Shown here in pieces: positions 1 through 8,860 of a stretch of DNA of 64,000 nucleotides (the stretch's first letter is position 1; each line of letters begins with the position of its first letter). Location: positions 496,001 through 560,000 of the forward strand of contig NZ_CP009228.1 in the NCBI RefSeq assembly GCF_000755145.1, read 5' to 3'. Source of the stretch: Treponema putidum (GTDB lineage Bacteria; Spirochaetota; Spirochaetia; Treponematales; Treponemataceae). The translations under genes were made by a program, and so were the position numbers. Under the pieces are notes generated by a model. The model did not search any database. It saw only the letters and a list, made by a program, of their open reading frames with translations, and was not told where the DNA came from.

Positions 1-196
1 TTCCCTTAAACTCCTTGAATTCATTTCCGTCTTCAATTGCATCAAAAAAAGTTTGGGCATTATAGCTTACAATCGAAATTTCATCTTTTTTAATATTTTG
101 CGAAAGAAAGATATTTGTACATCCGGCACAAGAAAGGAGAAGAAGACAAAAGCACATTAAAATGAATAAGACTAAAATATTTTTTACTTTTTTCAT
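1..196 (-). CDS. Partial endonuclease/exonuclease/phosphatase-family lipoprotein (N-terminus only)
   Basis: The gene starts at ATG 196-194 and runs off the left edge, so only about 65 residues are visible. A GGAGG Shine-Dalgarno sequence lies at 205-209. The N-terminus has a Lys-rich start, a hydrophobic stretch and cysteines in the context LLLLSCAGC, which looks like a spirochaete lipoprotein signal. Just after it comes VSYNAQTFFDAIEDGNEF. This resembles the first conserved motif of the endonuclease/exonuclease/phosphatase fold, where the Asn contacts the active site. The protein is therefore probably an envelope-anchored nuclease or phosphodiesterase-like enzyme. The rest of the active site is outside the window, so family membership rests on a single motif. 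It lies downstream of recG on the same strand. Confidence 0.6.
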   Translation of the reverse strand, partial: MKKVKNILVLFILMCFCLLLLSCAGCTNIFLSQNIKKDEISIVSYNAQTFFDAIEDGNEFKEFKG

Positions 197-210
197 AAGT
201 ATAACCTCCA

Positions 211-252
211 TTATTATTTTACGTTTTTCTTAAATTATTAGTAAAATAATAA
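211..252. repeat. 12-bp perfect inverted repeat between recG and the lipoprotein gene
   Basis: TTATTATTTTAC at 211-222 is the exact reverse complement of 241-252, with an 18-nt loop. It fills the spacer between recG and the downstream lipoprotein gene and sits just upstream of that gene's ribosome-binding site. It is all A/T except one G-C pair and has no U tract on the minus-strand exit, so it is a poor terminator. It could be an operator or an mRNA-stabilising hairpin. Confidence 0.5.
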
Positions 253-259
253 AAAAAAT

Positions 260-2290
260 TTATTTTTTTTCAAGCATTTCAAAGGCGGCAGAGCGGGCTT
301 CCTGCAAAATTTTAAAATCTCGTGCAGGATCGGCAATTGTAAAGCCTAAGTGATAACCGGACTGCTCAACCCCTCCTATATCGCCGGGGCCGCGTAGTTT
401 TAAATCTTCTTCGGCAATTATAAAGCCGTCATTGGTTTCCTTCATTACGGTTAGCCGTGTCTTTCCGGCTTCGGTAATTTTTTTCCCGTAAATTAAAAAA
501 CAATAGGCTTGCAGGTCTCCCCGTCCGACCCTTCCGCGGAGCTGATGAAGAGCGGAAAGACCGAACCTGTCGGCATGTTCTATTACCATACAGGTAGCAT
601 TGGGAACATCCACGCCGACTTCCACAACGGAGGTAGCAACGAGAATATTAAGCTTTCCCGACCTGAATTCTTCCATAATCTTTTTTTGCTCCTCTTCTGC
701 AACCTTGGAGTGAATCAGAGCCAAACTATGGTTTGGAAAACCCGTCTTTAATTCTTCAAACATCCTTTCGGCAGACTTTAAGGATAGGTCTTCATTTTCT
801 TCTATTAGAGGATATACAAAATAAGCCTGCCTGCCTTTTAGAATCTCTTGTCCGATAAAATTGTAAACTCTTTCAGCCTTGTCCTCCCCCGCAACATAGG
901 TAATAATAGGCTTTCTCCCTGCGGGCATGGTTTTAATGGTCGAAATATCCAAGTCTCCAAAGATAGAAAGGGCAAGAGTGCGGGGAATCGGGGTTGCACT
1001 CATCATCAAAATGTTAGGACTTTGTTTTTCCTCATTGCTTTCAATTCCTTTTTGGATTATAGCTGAACGCTGAAGGACACCGAAACGGTGCTGTTCGTCG
1101 ATTACGGCAAGCCTCAAATTTTTATATTGAACTCCTTGAGAAAAAAGAGAATGGGTGCCGATTATCAAATCGATATTTCCCTTTTGCAATTCCTGTAAAA
1201 GCCTGCTCCTTCCTTTGGCCTTGGTATTTCCCGTTAAAAAGGCAAGGCGGACCCCCAGAGGTTCTAAGAGACGGGCAGCGTTTTCGGCATGTTGGCGGGC
1301 TAAAAGCTCTGTAGGAGCCAAAAAAGCCGTTTGCCCACCCTGTTCTATTACCTTTAAACAGGCTAAAAAGGCAACAAGGGTTTTCCCCGAACCTACATCA
1401 CCTTGCATAAGACGAGCCATTGGATTTAGGCCTTCCAAGTCTTCATTTATTTCGGCACAGACCGAAAGCTGATCTTGGGTAAGTTTAAAGTTGAGCCTTT
1501 CCAAAAGAGAATTTTGGAGAGGCGTTAAAATAGGTTTTTTTTTGGCGGTTTTGCCTACATTTCTCTCATCTTCAAGGTTGGGAAGCCTCCCCCGCCTTTC
1601 AATAGAGCGCATCCCTATGGCATATTGGAACAAAAAAAACTCTTCAAAAATGACGGCATAGCGGCCTTTTTCCACATCGGCCATAGATTTTGGAGCATGG
1701 AGCATAAAAAGTACTTCTTGCTTAGACGGAAGCCCGTATTTTTTTAAAATAGACTCGGGAAGCTCGGAATCTATACCATTGGCGTAGAGTTTTAAGGCAG
1801 CAGCTATTATTTTCCTCAATTTTGCCTGCCCAAGCCCTGAAGTTAGAGGATAAACAGGAAGAATTTTAGCCTGCATGTTTTCAGGCCTTTCCAGATCAAA
1901 TGAAGAGGATTGAAGCTCGCCGTATTTCCTGTAAAAAGCCCCATATACAAAAGCTTTTGTCCCCACGGGAAAGCTTTTTTCTAAAAAAGGACGGTTAAAA
2001 CATATAAGAGAAGCGGTCATCCCGTTTTTGTCTGCAACTATCAGCTTTAGGGTCTTCATTTTTCCGAAACCGAACCATTCATGGCCTACAACGGTAATTT
2101 CTACGTGTATTTTTTGCAGCCTATCCCAATCTAAAAAAACATTTATCTTAGAGCGGTCTTCCCAATCTCTGGGAAAAAGACGCAAGAGCCCGCCTGCATT
2201 TTCTACCCCGAGCTTTTTAAGCTGGGAGGCTGCGGCAGAGCCTACGCCTGAGATATTTGTAAGGGGGGCTTGTATTTCGGAAATCAGCAT
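260..2290 (-). CDS. recG: ATP-dependent DNA helicase RecG
   Basis: RecG reverses stalled replication forks and branch-migrates Holliday junctions in the cytoplasm. An N-terminal wedge/OB region is followed by helicase motifs: Walker A (GDVGSGKT), the DEQH box in VIDEQHRFGVLQR, the SATPIPRTLA motif and the C-terminal QLRGRVGRGDLQAYC motif. The chosen start, ATG 2288-2290, gives 676 aa and places the GVG hairpin motif about 15 residues from the N-terminus, as in other RecG proteins. An upstream in-frame TTG at 2378-2380 has a strong AAGGAGG about 10 nt before it and would add 30 residues that do not look like RecG. The start is therefore uncertain. An A9 run on the coding strand (1535-1543) stays in frame. 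Confidence 0.95.
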   Translation of the reverse strand: MLISEIQAPLTNISGVGSAAASQLKKLGVENAGGLLRLFPRDWEDRSKINVFLDWDRLQKIHVEITVVGHEWFGFGKMKTLKLIVADKNGMTASLICFNRPFLEKSFPVGTKAFVYGAFYRKYGELQSSSFDLERPENMQAKILPVYPLTSGLGQAKLRKIIAAALKLYANGIDSELPESILKKYGLPSKQEVLFMLHAPKSMADVEKGRYAVIFEEFFLFQYAIGMRSIERRGRLPNLEDERNVGKTAKKKPILTPLQNSLLERLNFKLTQDQLSVCAEINEDLEGLNPMARLMQGDVGSGKTLVAFLACLKVIEQGGQTAFLAPTELLARQHAENAARLLEPLGVRLAFLTGNTKAKGRSRLLQELQKGNIDLIIGTHSLFSQGVQYKNLRLAVIDEQHRFGVLQRSAIIQKGIESNEEKQSPNILMMSATPIPRTLALSIFGDLDISTIKTMPAGRKPIITYVAGEDKAERVYNFIGQEILKGRQAYFVYPLIEENEDLSLKSAERMFEELKTGFPNHSLALIHSKVAEEEQKKIMEEFRSGKLNILVATSVVEVGVDVPNATCMVIEHADRFGLSALHQLRGRVGRGDLQAYCFLIYGKKITEAGKTRLTVMKETNDGFIIAEEDLKLRGPGDIGGVEQSGYHLGFTIADPARDFKILQEARSAAFEMLEKK

Positions 2291-2431
2291 AAGCCATTTT
2301 ACCATAAGTTGATGAATATTAAAAGGGCTAGACATTTTTGATAAAGGATGGTAAAATAAAAGGTATGATTTCGGCAACAAAATAAGTTTACCTCCTTAAC
2401 TGTCGAGTTTGCTTTAGCGAACATCGCAAGG

Positions 2432-2460
2432 TTGTGGGGAACAATGTGTGCCAGTATGTT
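2432..2460 (+). promoter_or_regulatory. Possible sigma70-type promoter for the first giant gene
   Basis: TTGTGG at 2432-2437 and TATGTT at 2455-2460 are separated by 17 bp, 26 bp before the ATG at 2487. The match to consensus is moderate and no good Shine-Dalgarno follows, so this is tentative. Confidence 0.3.
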
Positions 2461-2486
2461 TTTTATAGCGCATTGGACATGTTATT

Positions 2487-5159
2487 ATGGAAATTATAAA
2501 TAATCGGTACAAAGTTATCGGTAAAATAAACAATTCAATACCTCATGTACAGGAATTTTTAGCCGTAGATTTATGGTCGGAGGATGCTAAAATTAACTTA
2601 AAGGTTATATCGTCTTTAGACCTATCAAATGAAGAATTTTCTTTTTTTAAAGAGAATTTCATTATTATAAGCAACATTGACAATCATTTTTATCTTAAAA
2701 ATTACGGCTTTTCCAGCCTATATCTGGCTTATCCTCCTTTACCGCCTTCAAACCCTGACGAAATTTTATATATTTTTACTACCGAGCATATTGAAAATGG
2801 AATACCTGTTTTGGAATTCGTAAAACAGTGCTCGATGGAAGATATTCTTAAAATAATAGTATCCGTTTGCCAATGCCTTGTTCATGCAAGTAATAAGGGG
2901 TTTGAATACGACATATTCGCTCATGATAATGTAATGATAGTCAAAAAAAAGGGCGGATTTCAAGTAAGAATAAAAGATATTGTATCGGCAAAACTTGAAA
3001 ATAATTCATCGGTAAGGTTTAAAGAAGCTGAAGACTATACGGGAACCAACGAAAATATAGATACGGTAATTTCTTTTATAATTACACTTCTTGCAGGAAA
3101 AGAAATTAACATAAATTCATCATCGTCTATTGCAAAATTAAAATCGAGATATAAAAATTTAAATAAAAATGATGCCGATATTTTTAATATATTGTATAAG
3201 ATAGTAAAAAAACAAATTCAGCATAAAAACAAAGATGAAAAAATTAAAATATATACCATCATTCAGGATATAAATAAGGGGCTCGGACGCAGCTACCCTG
3301 TAGATGTCATTCTTCCTCTTAACAGTATAACTTTTCGTCCTAAATTGGTAGGAATGCAAAATGAAATAAATATGTTGTCTCAAGCAAAAAACGAGATAAG
3401 TTCAGGGAAAGCAAAGAAAGCAGTTTTTCTTATTAAGGGTACTCAGGGAACAGGGAAAACGAGGTTTTTAAAAGAAGCCGAATACAGGTTATCCTTAGAA
3501 AGAACAAATATATATTCTAATTATAATTTTAAAAATTCCACCTCGGAAAATTTTTGGGATGATTTTTTAGAAAAAGTTTTTTTTGATTTTTATTTTATCC
3601 ATGATATCGAGGAAAGAGAAAAAATCATAAAGAGCATAAAACAAATCAAAGATCAGCAGCTCGTTGGTAATGGGAAAAAAGAATCTGAAAATATAAAATT
3701 TAAAATTTTCAATGAAGCTAAGAATGTATTTTTTAAAACCGCCGGGCAAATTCCGGCTTTTATTATCTTAGATGATTTGGAATTTGCAGACAATTTTATG
3801 CTTGATACAATTTTATATTTAGTGACTGAAATTATAGAAACGGATCGTCTTGGCTTAATTATGTCCTATGACGAAACCGTTGCTCCTGTTTCAAATAAGT
3901 TTGAAAACTTTTTAAAAATATTAAATGCTCATGAAAAATGCCAAGTTTTTGAGCTTAAGTATTTTTCTGAAGAAGAAACTATAGAGATGCTGAAAAATAT
4001 TTTAATATTAAAATATCCTCCTATATCCTTCGGCTCTATTCTGTATAAATACACTTCAGGGTGTCCATCTTTTATAGTAGAAATGATAAAAGAATTTGTA
4101 AATGCAGGAACAGTATACAGGGATGTAATAATAGGTTTGTGGTTCTTTGCTGATAAGCTATATACTGATGAACTCAAAAACACAATTCCAAAATCAATTG
4201 AAGAAACATTAACAAATCAGTTGAATGCTATTTCAGTGACCGAGAAAAAAGTATATTCTGAAACATCACTATTTCAAAATATATTTAAAATAGAATATCT
4301 GTACAAAATTTCATCCCTGCCTCAAAAACAAATAGATAAAATTATAAAAAAACTTATAAATAGGGGATTGATCACCATTATAAAATCGGGTGGTATGCAG
4401 AACTACACGATTACAAATAAAATTATGCGCAATATTTTATATGAGCGTTTGGAACCTAAATATAAAATGCTGCAGCATAAAAAAATAGCTGATATTCTAA
4501 AAAAAGAAGCGGATGCCGATATAAATGAACTTATTTGGCACTTGGAAGAATCCGGCAATAAAAAAGCGCTTTTGGCTTGTTATTTTGACATAATAGAGCA
4601 TAATATGAAAACAAAAAACATAGATGCTGTATTAAAAATATATGAAAAAATTCCATCTATTATAACCGGTCAAAATGTTATAAATAGATTTACGATACTC
4701 TTAAAAATATTTGAACTGTATAATCAGATGGGCTTAAAAGACAAAGAAGCTGAAATAAAATTACTCCTTGAAGAAAATTTACCGAAAATAAAGAATACGG
4801 TTCTCTTATCTTATTATTACAATCTAATGGTAAGATATGAATATTTTTATTTAAATGACACTGAAATTTTTGTATATATAAAAAAATTGACCGGTCTTTA
4901 TGAAAAATCATCCAGCGATATCATAAATCTCAGATTAGAAAATGCAAAATGTTTCTATTATCATATAAAACAACAGAATAATGATTTTAAAGAATCTGCA
5001 TATAAAATACTTGAAATTACAAAAAGTAATCCGGAATATACGAATTATAAAGCTGAAGCTTATACATTCTTAGGTTATTTTTATTACAGAAAGCCAGATA
5101 AAAGAACAGCTTTAAAATATTTTAAAAAATCAAAAAAAATTGGCATCCTTATCCGATAA
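2487..5159 (+). CDS. Giant gene 1, N-terminal part: degenerate kinase domain, STAND-type ATPase, TPR start
   Basis: 890 aa as read. Residues 1-270 resemble a Ser/Thr kinase fold (NRYKVIGKI at the start, HDNVMIV in the catalytic-loop position, IKDI where DFG is expected). The glycine loop and the catalytic Asp motifs are lost, so this is a probable pseudokinase. An AAA_16/STAND-like ATPase follows, with Walker A GTQGTGKT at 318-325 and Walker B ILDDLE around 429. A winged-helix-like region covers about 575-680, and TPR-like helices begin after about 720. The frame ends early, just after the A8 run at 5132-5139. Family knowledge suggests STAND proteins act as ATP-gated signalling switches. The specific signal is unknown. 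Confidence 0.7.
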   Translation: MEIINNRYKVIGKINNSIPHVQEFLAVDLWSEDAKINLKVISSLDLSNEEFSFFKENFIIISNIDNHFYLKNYGFSSLYLAYPPLPPSNPDEILYIFTTEHIENGIPVLEFVKQCSMEDILKIIVSVCQCLVHASNKGFEYDIFAHDNVMIVKKKGGFQVRIKDIVSAKLENNSSVRFKEAEDYTGTNENIDTVISFIITLLAGKEININSSSSIAKLKSRYKNLNKNDADIFNILYKIVKKQIQHKNKDEKIKIYTIIQDINKGLGRSYPVDVILPLNSITFRPKLVGMQNEINMLSQAKNEISSGKAKKAVFLIKGTQGTGKTRFLKEAEYRLSLERTNIYSNYNFKNSTSENFWDDFLEKVFFDFYFIHDIEEREKIIKSIKQIKDQQLVGNGKKESENIKFKIFNEAKNVFFKTAGQIPAFIILDDLEFADNFMLDTILYLVTEIIETDRLGLIMSYDETVAPVSNKFENFLKILNAHEKCQVFELKYFSEEETIEMLKNILILKYPPISFGSILYKYTSGCPSFIVEMIKEFVNAGTVYRDVIIGLWFFADKLYTDELKNTIPKSIEETLTNQLNAISVTEKKVYSETSLFQNIFKIEYLYKISSLPQKQIDKIIKKLINRGLITIIKSGGMQNYTITNKIMRNILYERLEPKYKMLQHKKIADILKKEADADINELIWHLEESGNKKALLACYFDIIEHNMKTKNIDAVLKIYEKIPSIITGQNVINRFTILLKIFELYNQMGLKDKEAEIKLLLEENLPKIKNTVLLSYYYNLMVRYEYFYLNDTEIFVYIKKLTGLYEKSSSDIINLRLENAKCFYYHIKQQNNDFKESAYKILEITKSNPEYTNYKAEAYTFLGYFYYRKPDKRTALKYFKKSKKIGILIR

Positions 5160-7806
5160 CATTAGAACCCAAATTATTGCAATGCACAATATTTCATTAA
5201 TATATTGGGAAACATACCCTGACATAGAAAAAAGCATAGCATACATAAAAAATGTTATAAGTTTAGCAAAAAAATACGGCTTTTTATCGATTGAAGTTAT
5301 TTCAATGATTAATTATGCTAGAATGCTGGCTCAAATTCAAAATAATTATGAAGCTTATGAATACGCAAAAGATGCAGAAGATAAGATATTTACTTATGAT
5401 ATGGAAATATTCAAATTTGCATGCATAATAACACTTATGGAAATTACGCAAAACTTATATAGATATAAAGAATTTTGTAAATATAAAAAAATATATATAA
5501 AAGCACTTCATGAAAATAAAATAAAATATGTATATGAGGATAACTTTATATTTTATGCCTTAATTGCAAGAATGTATCAGGAATTCGGATACAACAATAA
5601 AGCAATCGCATATTTAAAAAAAAGCATAAAAATAAAAAAATACCAACCATACAGAAAAATATTTATGGTATATTTTATGGTTGAAGCCTTAAGAATTATT
5701 AAAAGAGACAAAAACGATATTACTAATTTGATAAAAATTTTTAATTCATATATAGATCCCCAAAAAAATATAGAATTAAGTAAAAGAAAATTGACTAAAA
5801 ATTTATTTGATATCGTTATTACAATGATTATAAAACGTCCTGATCTTGATTTTACACCCCTAATAATACAGATAATCAAATTTGATATACCGGGATTATA
5901 TGATTTTCAAATTTCAGCTATGAATTATTTAAAAACCTATTTTAACCAGGCTGAATTCGAAAAGGTCTTACAAGAAAACCTGCATCTTATAAAACCTAAA
6001 AATCTTATAAACATAACTTTATTTATCAATATGGCGTTAGCTGATTATTATTATGCAGCCGGAATTCAAAGCCTGGCTATCGTGAATTATTTGGAAATTC
6101 AGAATAAAATAGGAATCATAATAAAAAATACACCCGAAAAATATAGAATTAAACTATTTAATAATTGGGAATTAAGCAGACCATTCGATATAGTTTCCGA
6201 TTTTATAAAAGGGAAGCCTATAACAAAAGAAAAAAAATATAACAGAAATATAGAAAGCCGCGAATTGGAGGAAATATTAAAGCTAAAACATATAAATATA
6301 ATAAAAAAAGATAAAAAATTTAAAGAAAAATTGATAGAGGACTATCTCAAAAATGAAGGCTATGAACATACTACATCAGTTGAAATTATTAATAATTTTA
6401 CTGACGATTATGAACAAAATATAGCTTGCGCTATGAGATTTTTAGCTTTAAATGTAATTGCCTCATCTTATGAGTTTTTAGATATAAGTAATCCGGATGA
6501 ACCTCATTTTGTTTTAAATAATAAAAATGAAGGCGGTGATTTTCAGAAGATATTTGATATTATAACAAAATTCGGGTATCAGGATATAACTAGAATAGAA
6601 AAAATTCTACATAAACCGTGCATGATAATTCCCGTTCATAAAAGAAATTTCGGTGCTAATGATTATAAGGCTTTAGGTTTTATGATCTTTATATCCGAAA
6701 AAGTCATAAATAATTTTTCACATGAGGGAAGGATTTTTTGTAAAAAACATTCTAATATTTTAACAATGCTTGTAGAAAGAAAAAGTTTTCAACAAGCATC
6801 CGATTATGATGTCCTAACCGGTGCTTATACAAGAAAACACTTTGAAATTTTTTTTAAAAATATTATCAAAAAGTTATATAACTCCAATTCAAAATTTTCT
6901 CTTATTCTATATGACTTAGATAAATTTAAAAATATAAATGACACCTATGGACATCTTGTAGGAGATATAGTCCTTAAAAAAGTAACACAGACAATTTTAG
7001 ATTCCTTAAATCATGGCCAGATATTGGGAAGATACGGCGGTGAAGAATTCACTGTGATATTGCCCGATGCCGACTCACAAAAAGCATTTAAAACAGCAGA
7101 ATATTTTAGAAAGAAAATAGAAAAATTGATTTTTACCGAGTTTGACAAGGCCATAACAATAAGCCTTGGGATTGCCACATTTCCTGAACATGGAAAAACG
7201 ATTCAGGAACTTCTTACAAATGCGGATCAAGCCTTATATCGCTCCAAAAATACAGGCAGGAACAAAAGTACAATCTGGAATTCCTCTATAATCAACACTA
7301 AAAGAGATAAAATAAGCCATACAGGTATTGTTATAGTGGATGAATCTTCTTTTAGTGAACACATAACCGCCACAATAGAACTGTATGATATATTAAAGCC
7401 GACTGTACCGAAAAATGAGCTATCAAAAATGTTACTGACAAAAATAGTTGAATTCTTTGAAGCTGATAGCGGAGCTATTATTCTTAGAACTGTAAGAAAT
7501 AATACACCTGTTTTTAAGATTAATGCTAAAATAGGATTTGAAACCTATCCGATTAATGAAGAACTGGTTCATACGGTTGCCGAAGACGGTTTGGGTATTT
7601 TTCAAGTGGATTGGGACTCAATTGCAAACAGAAACAGCATAACCAATATGCCTGAATGGAATTCCGTGATGATCTCTCCTATGATAAAAAACGAAAAAAT
7701 AATAGGTGCAATTTATTTGGCAGCTCCCGAAAAATATTCTAAATTTAATTTAAGTAAATTTAATTTTTTTAAATTTTTAACGGATATAATATCTGCGAAT
7801 ATATAA
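5140..7806 (+). CDS. Giant gene 1, C-terminal part: TPR, GAF-like, diguanylate cyclase (GGDEF) and GAF
   Basis: 888 aa as read from a TTG inside the junction. It is probably not an independent start, because no Shine-Dalgarno is present. TPR-like helical repeats occupy about 1-330, followed by a GAF-like region at about 420-540. The GGDEF domain starts at DVLTGAYTRKHF and carries YDLDKFKNINDTYGH and an intact RYGGEEF at 633-637. The enzyme would make c-di-GMP from two GTP. The usual upstream RxxD inhibitory site is absent (HGQILGR in its place), so product inhibition through that site is not expected. A second GAF-type domain ends the protein. The stop is 12 nt before the paralogue, so the two are probably co-transcribed. 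Confidence 0.75.
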   Translation: MASLSDNIRTQIIAMHNISLIYWETYPDIEKSIAYIKNVISLAKKYGFLSIEVISMINYARMLAQIQNNYEAYEYAKDAEDKIFTYDMEIFKFACIITLMEITQNLYRYKEFCKYKKIYIKALHENKIKYVYEDNFIFYALIARMYQEFGYNNKAIAYLKKSIKIKKYQPYRKIFMVYFMVEALRIIKRDKNDITNLIKIFNSYIDPQKNIELSKRKLTKNLFDIVITMIIKRPDLDFTPLIIQIIKFDIPGLYDFQISAMNYLKTYFNQAEFEKVLQENLHLIKPKNLINITLFINMALADYYYAAGIQSLAIVNYLEIQNKIGIIIKNTPEKYRIKLFNNWELSRPFDIVSDFIKGKPITKEKKYNRNIESRELEEILKLKHINIIKKDKKFKEKLIEDYLKNEGYEHTTSVEIINNFTDDYEQNIACAMRFLALNVIASSYEFLDISNPDEPHFVLNNKNEGGDFQKIFDIITKFGYQDITRIEKILHKPCMIIPVHKRNFGANDYKALGFMIFISEKVINNFSHEGRIFCKKHSNILTMLVERKSFQQASDYDVLTGAYTRKHFEIFFKNIIKKLYNSNSKFSLILYDLDKFKNINDTYGHLVGDIVLKKVTQTILDSLNHGQILGRYGGEEFTVILPDADSQKAFKTAEYFRKKIEKLIFTEFDKAITISLGIATFPEHGKTIQELLTNADQALYRSKNTGRNKSTIWNSSIINTKRDKISHTGIVIVDESSFSEHITATIELYDILKPTVPKNELSKMLLTKIVEFFEADSGAIILRTVRNNTPVFKINAKIGFETYPINEELVHTVAEDGLGIFQVDWDSIANRNSITNMPEWNSVMISPMIKNEKIIGAIYLAAPEKYSKFNLSKFNFFKFLTDIISANI

Positions 7807-7818
7807 GGAGGGGACTAG

Positions 7819-8739
7819 ATGAAAATATTAAATAACAGGTATAGAATTATTGAAGAGCTCCCTATGGAATTAAAAGATAATGTCCGTTTTATTGTTAAAG
7901 ATTTAATTTCCGATAAGGGAGAACTGCTTGAACTAAGGTTAATATATGCTTCAAATCTGGATGAAGATTTTATGAAATTTATCAGAGAAAAATTTACTCT
8001 GATAAATCAATTAACGGAAACACTTCATATAAAAAATTATGATTTTACACGATTAGAAAGTATAGATGATAAAACAGTAAATGAAGATATATACTTATAT
8101 ACAATTGAATATATAGAAAAAAAGGAAGCTGCATTTGACTTCTTACTTGATGCTAAACCGGAAGAAATGATTGAAGTATTTGCCGCAATATTAAAGGAGT
8201 TAAACTATTTAATAACATACGGAATAGTGTATGATAACTTTGATTTAAATAATATATATGTGATAAGGGATAAAGGCCGAATTTTTATAAGAATAAAAGA
8301 TATTGTTACCGAAAAAAATCTATATTCACGCCAAATAAGTTTTTTAAAAAATTCCGAGATTCATACATTTACTTATAATTATGATATGTTAAAAACAATC
8401 ATTTTGTCTTTGCTTTTAAAAAGAAATATAATAAAAAATGATGAAAAATATTTTAGAGAATTGCAGCAGACAAAAATTCATCAATTAGATAACGAAAATG
8501 AAAAACATATTTATTCATGTTTTTTTAAGATATATGATGAAATTAATGCACGAAAAGCTAAAAAAGAAGCATACCCCCTTTATGAAATAATATCGGATAT
8601 TAATGACAATATCAATGCCGATTATAATATTTCCACTCCAATAAGTATTGAAAAAAATTGTCAATTTCCTGCCAATAGGGAAAAAGAAAAAAAGAAATAT
8701 TTTCCATATTATTTAAACAAAAAAAACTTCCAAAACTGA
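7819..8739 (+). CDS. Giant gene 2, fragment 1: degenerate kinase-like domain
   Basis: 306 aa starting at ATG 7819 with an excellent Shine-Dalgarno (7804-7812), 12 nt after gene 1. It begins MKILNNRYRIIEELP, parallel to MEIINNRYKVIGKI of gene 1. YDNFDLNNIYVI lies in the catalytic-loop position and RIKDIV where the DFG motif should be, so key kinase residues are missing. Near the end, FPANREKEKKKYF resembles the short motif that often introduces AAA_16 domains. The frame then leaves the ATPase at the A8 run 8719-8726 and ends with a short irrelevant tail. If translated alone it would be a free pseudokinase domain. Confidence 0.65.
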   Translation: MKILNNRYRIIEELPMELKDNVRFIVKDLISDKGELLELRLIYASNLDEDFMKFIREKFTLINQLTETLHIKNYDFTRLESIDDKTVNEDIYLYTIEYIEKKEAAFDFLLDAKPEEMIEVFAAILKELNYLITYGIVYDNFDLNNIYVIRDKGRIFIRIKDIVTEKNLYSRQISFLKNSEIHTFTYNYDMLKTIILSLLLKRNIIKNDEKYFRELQQTKIHQLDNENEKHIYSCFFKIYDEINARKAKKEAYPLYEIISDINDNINADYNISTPISIEKNCQFPANREKEKKKYFPYYLNKKNFQN

Positions 8740-8860
8740 AAACAAAAATATATTTATAACAGGTGCATTCGGCGTTGGAAAGACATTTTTCTTATACGAG
8801 TTATATTTTTTACTGCTGCTTGAAAAAATTGATGTTTATTATATTCCGAGCCTTGGTGAT

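Larger units (their letters stand above)
2487..7806 (+). pseudogene. Frameshifted giant signalling gene 1: pseudokinase-STAND ATPase-TPR-GAF-GGDEF-GAF
   Basis: Two overlapping reading frames (2487-5159 and 5140-7806) form one gene interrupted by a +1 shift. The junction is an A8 run at 5132-5139. Removing a single A joins the frames as ...KKLASLSDN and gives one 1772-aa protein. The downstream paralogue has the same length, domain order and motif positions, so the unit is ancestral and not a chance fusion. Reconstructed landmarks are Walker A at about 318-325 and GGEEF at about 1517-1521. Possible explanations are a true inactivating mutation, a phase-variable tract, transcriptional slippage on A8, or a sequencing error. 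The sequence alone cannot decide. The gene is visibly more AT-rich than its flanks. Confidence 0.75.

Noticed and set aside
509-1472. Plus-strand open frames opposite recG
   Set aside because: Shadows of the conserved helicase gene; no Shine-Dalgarno or recognisable motifs.
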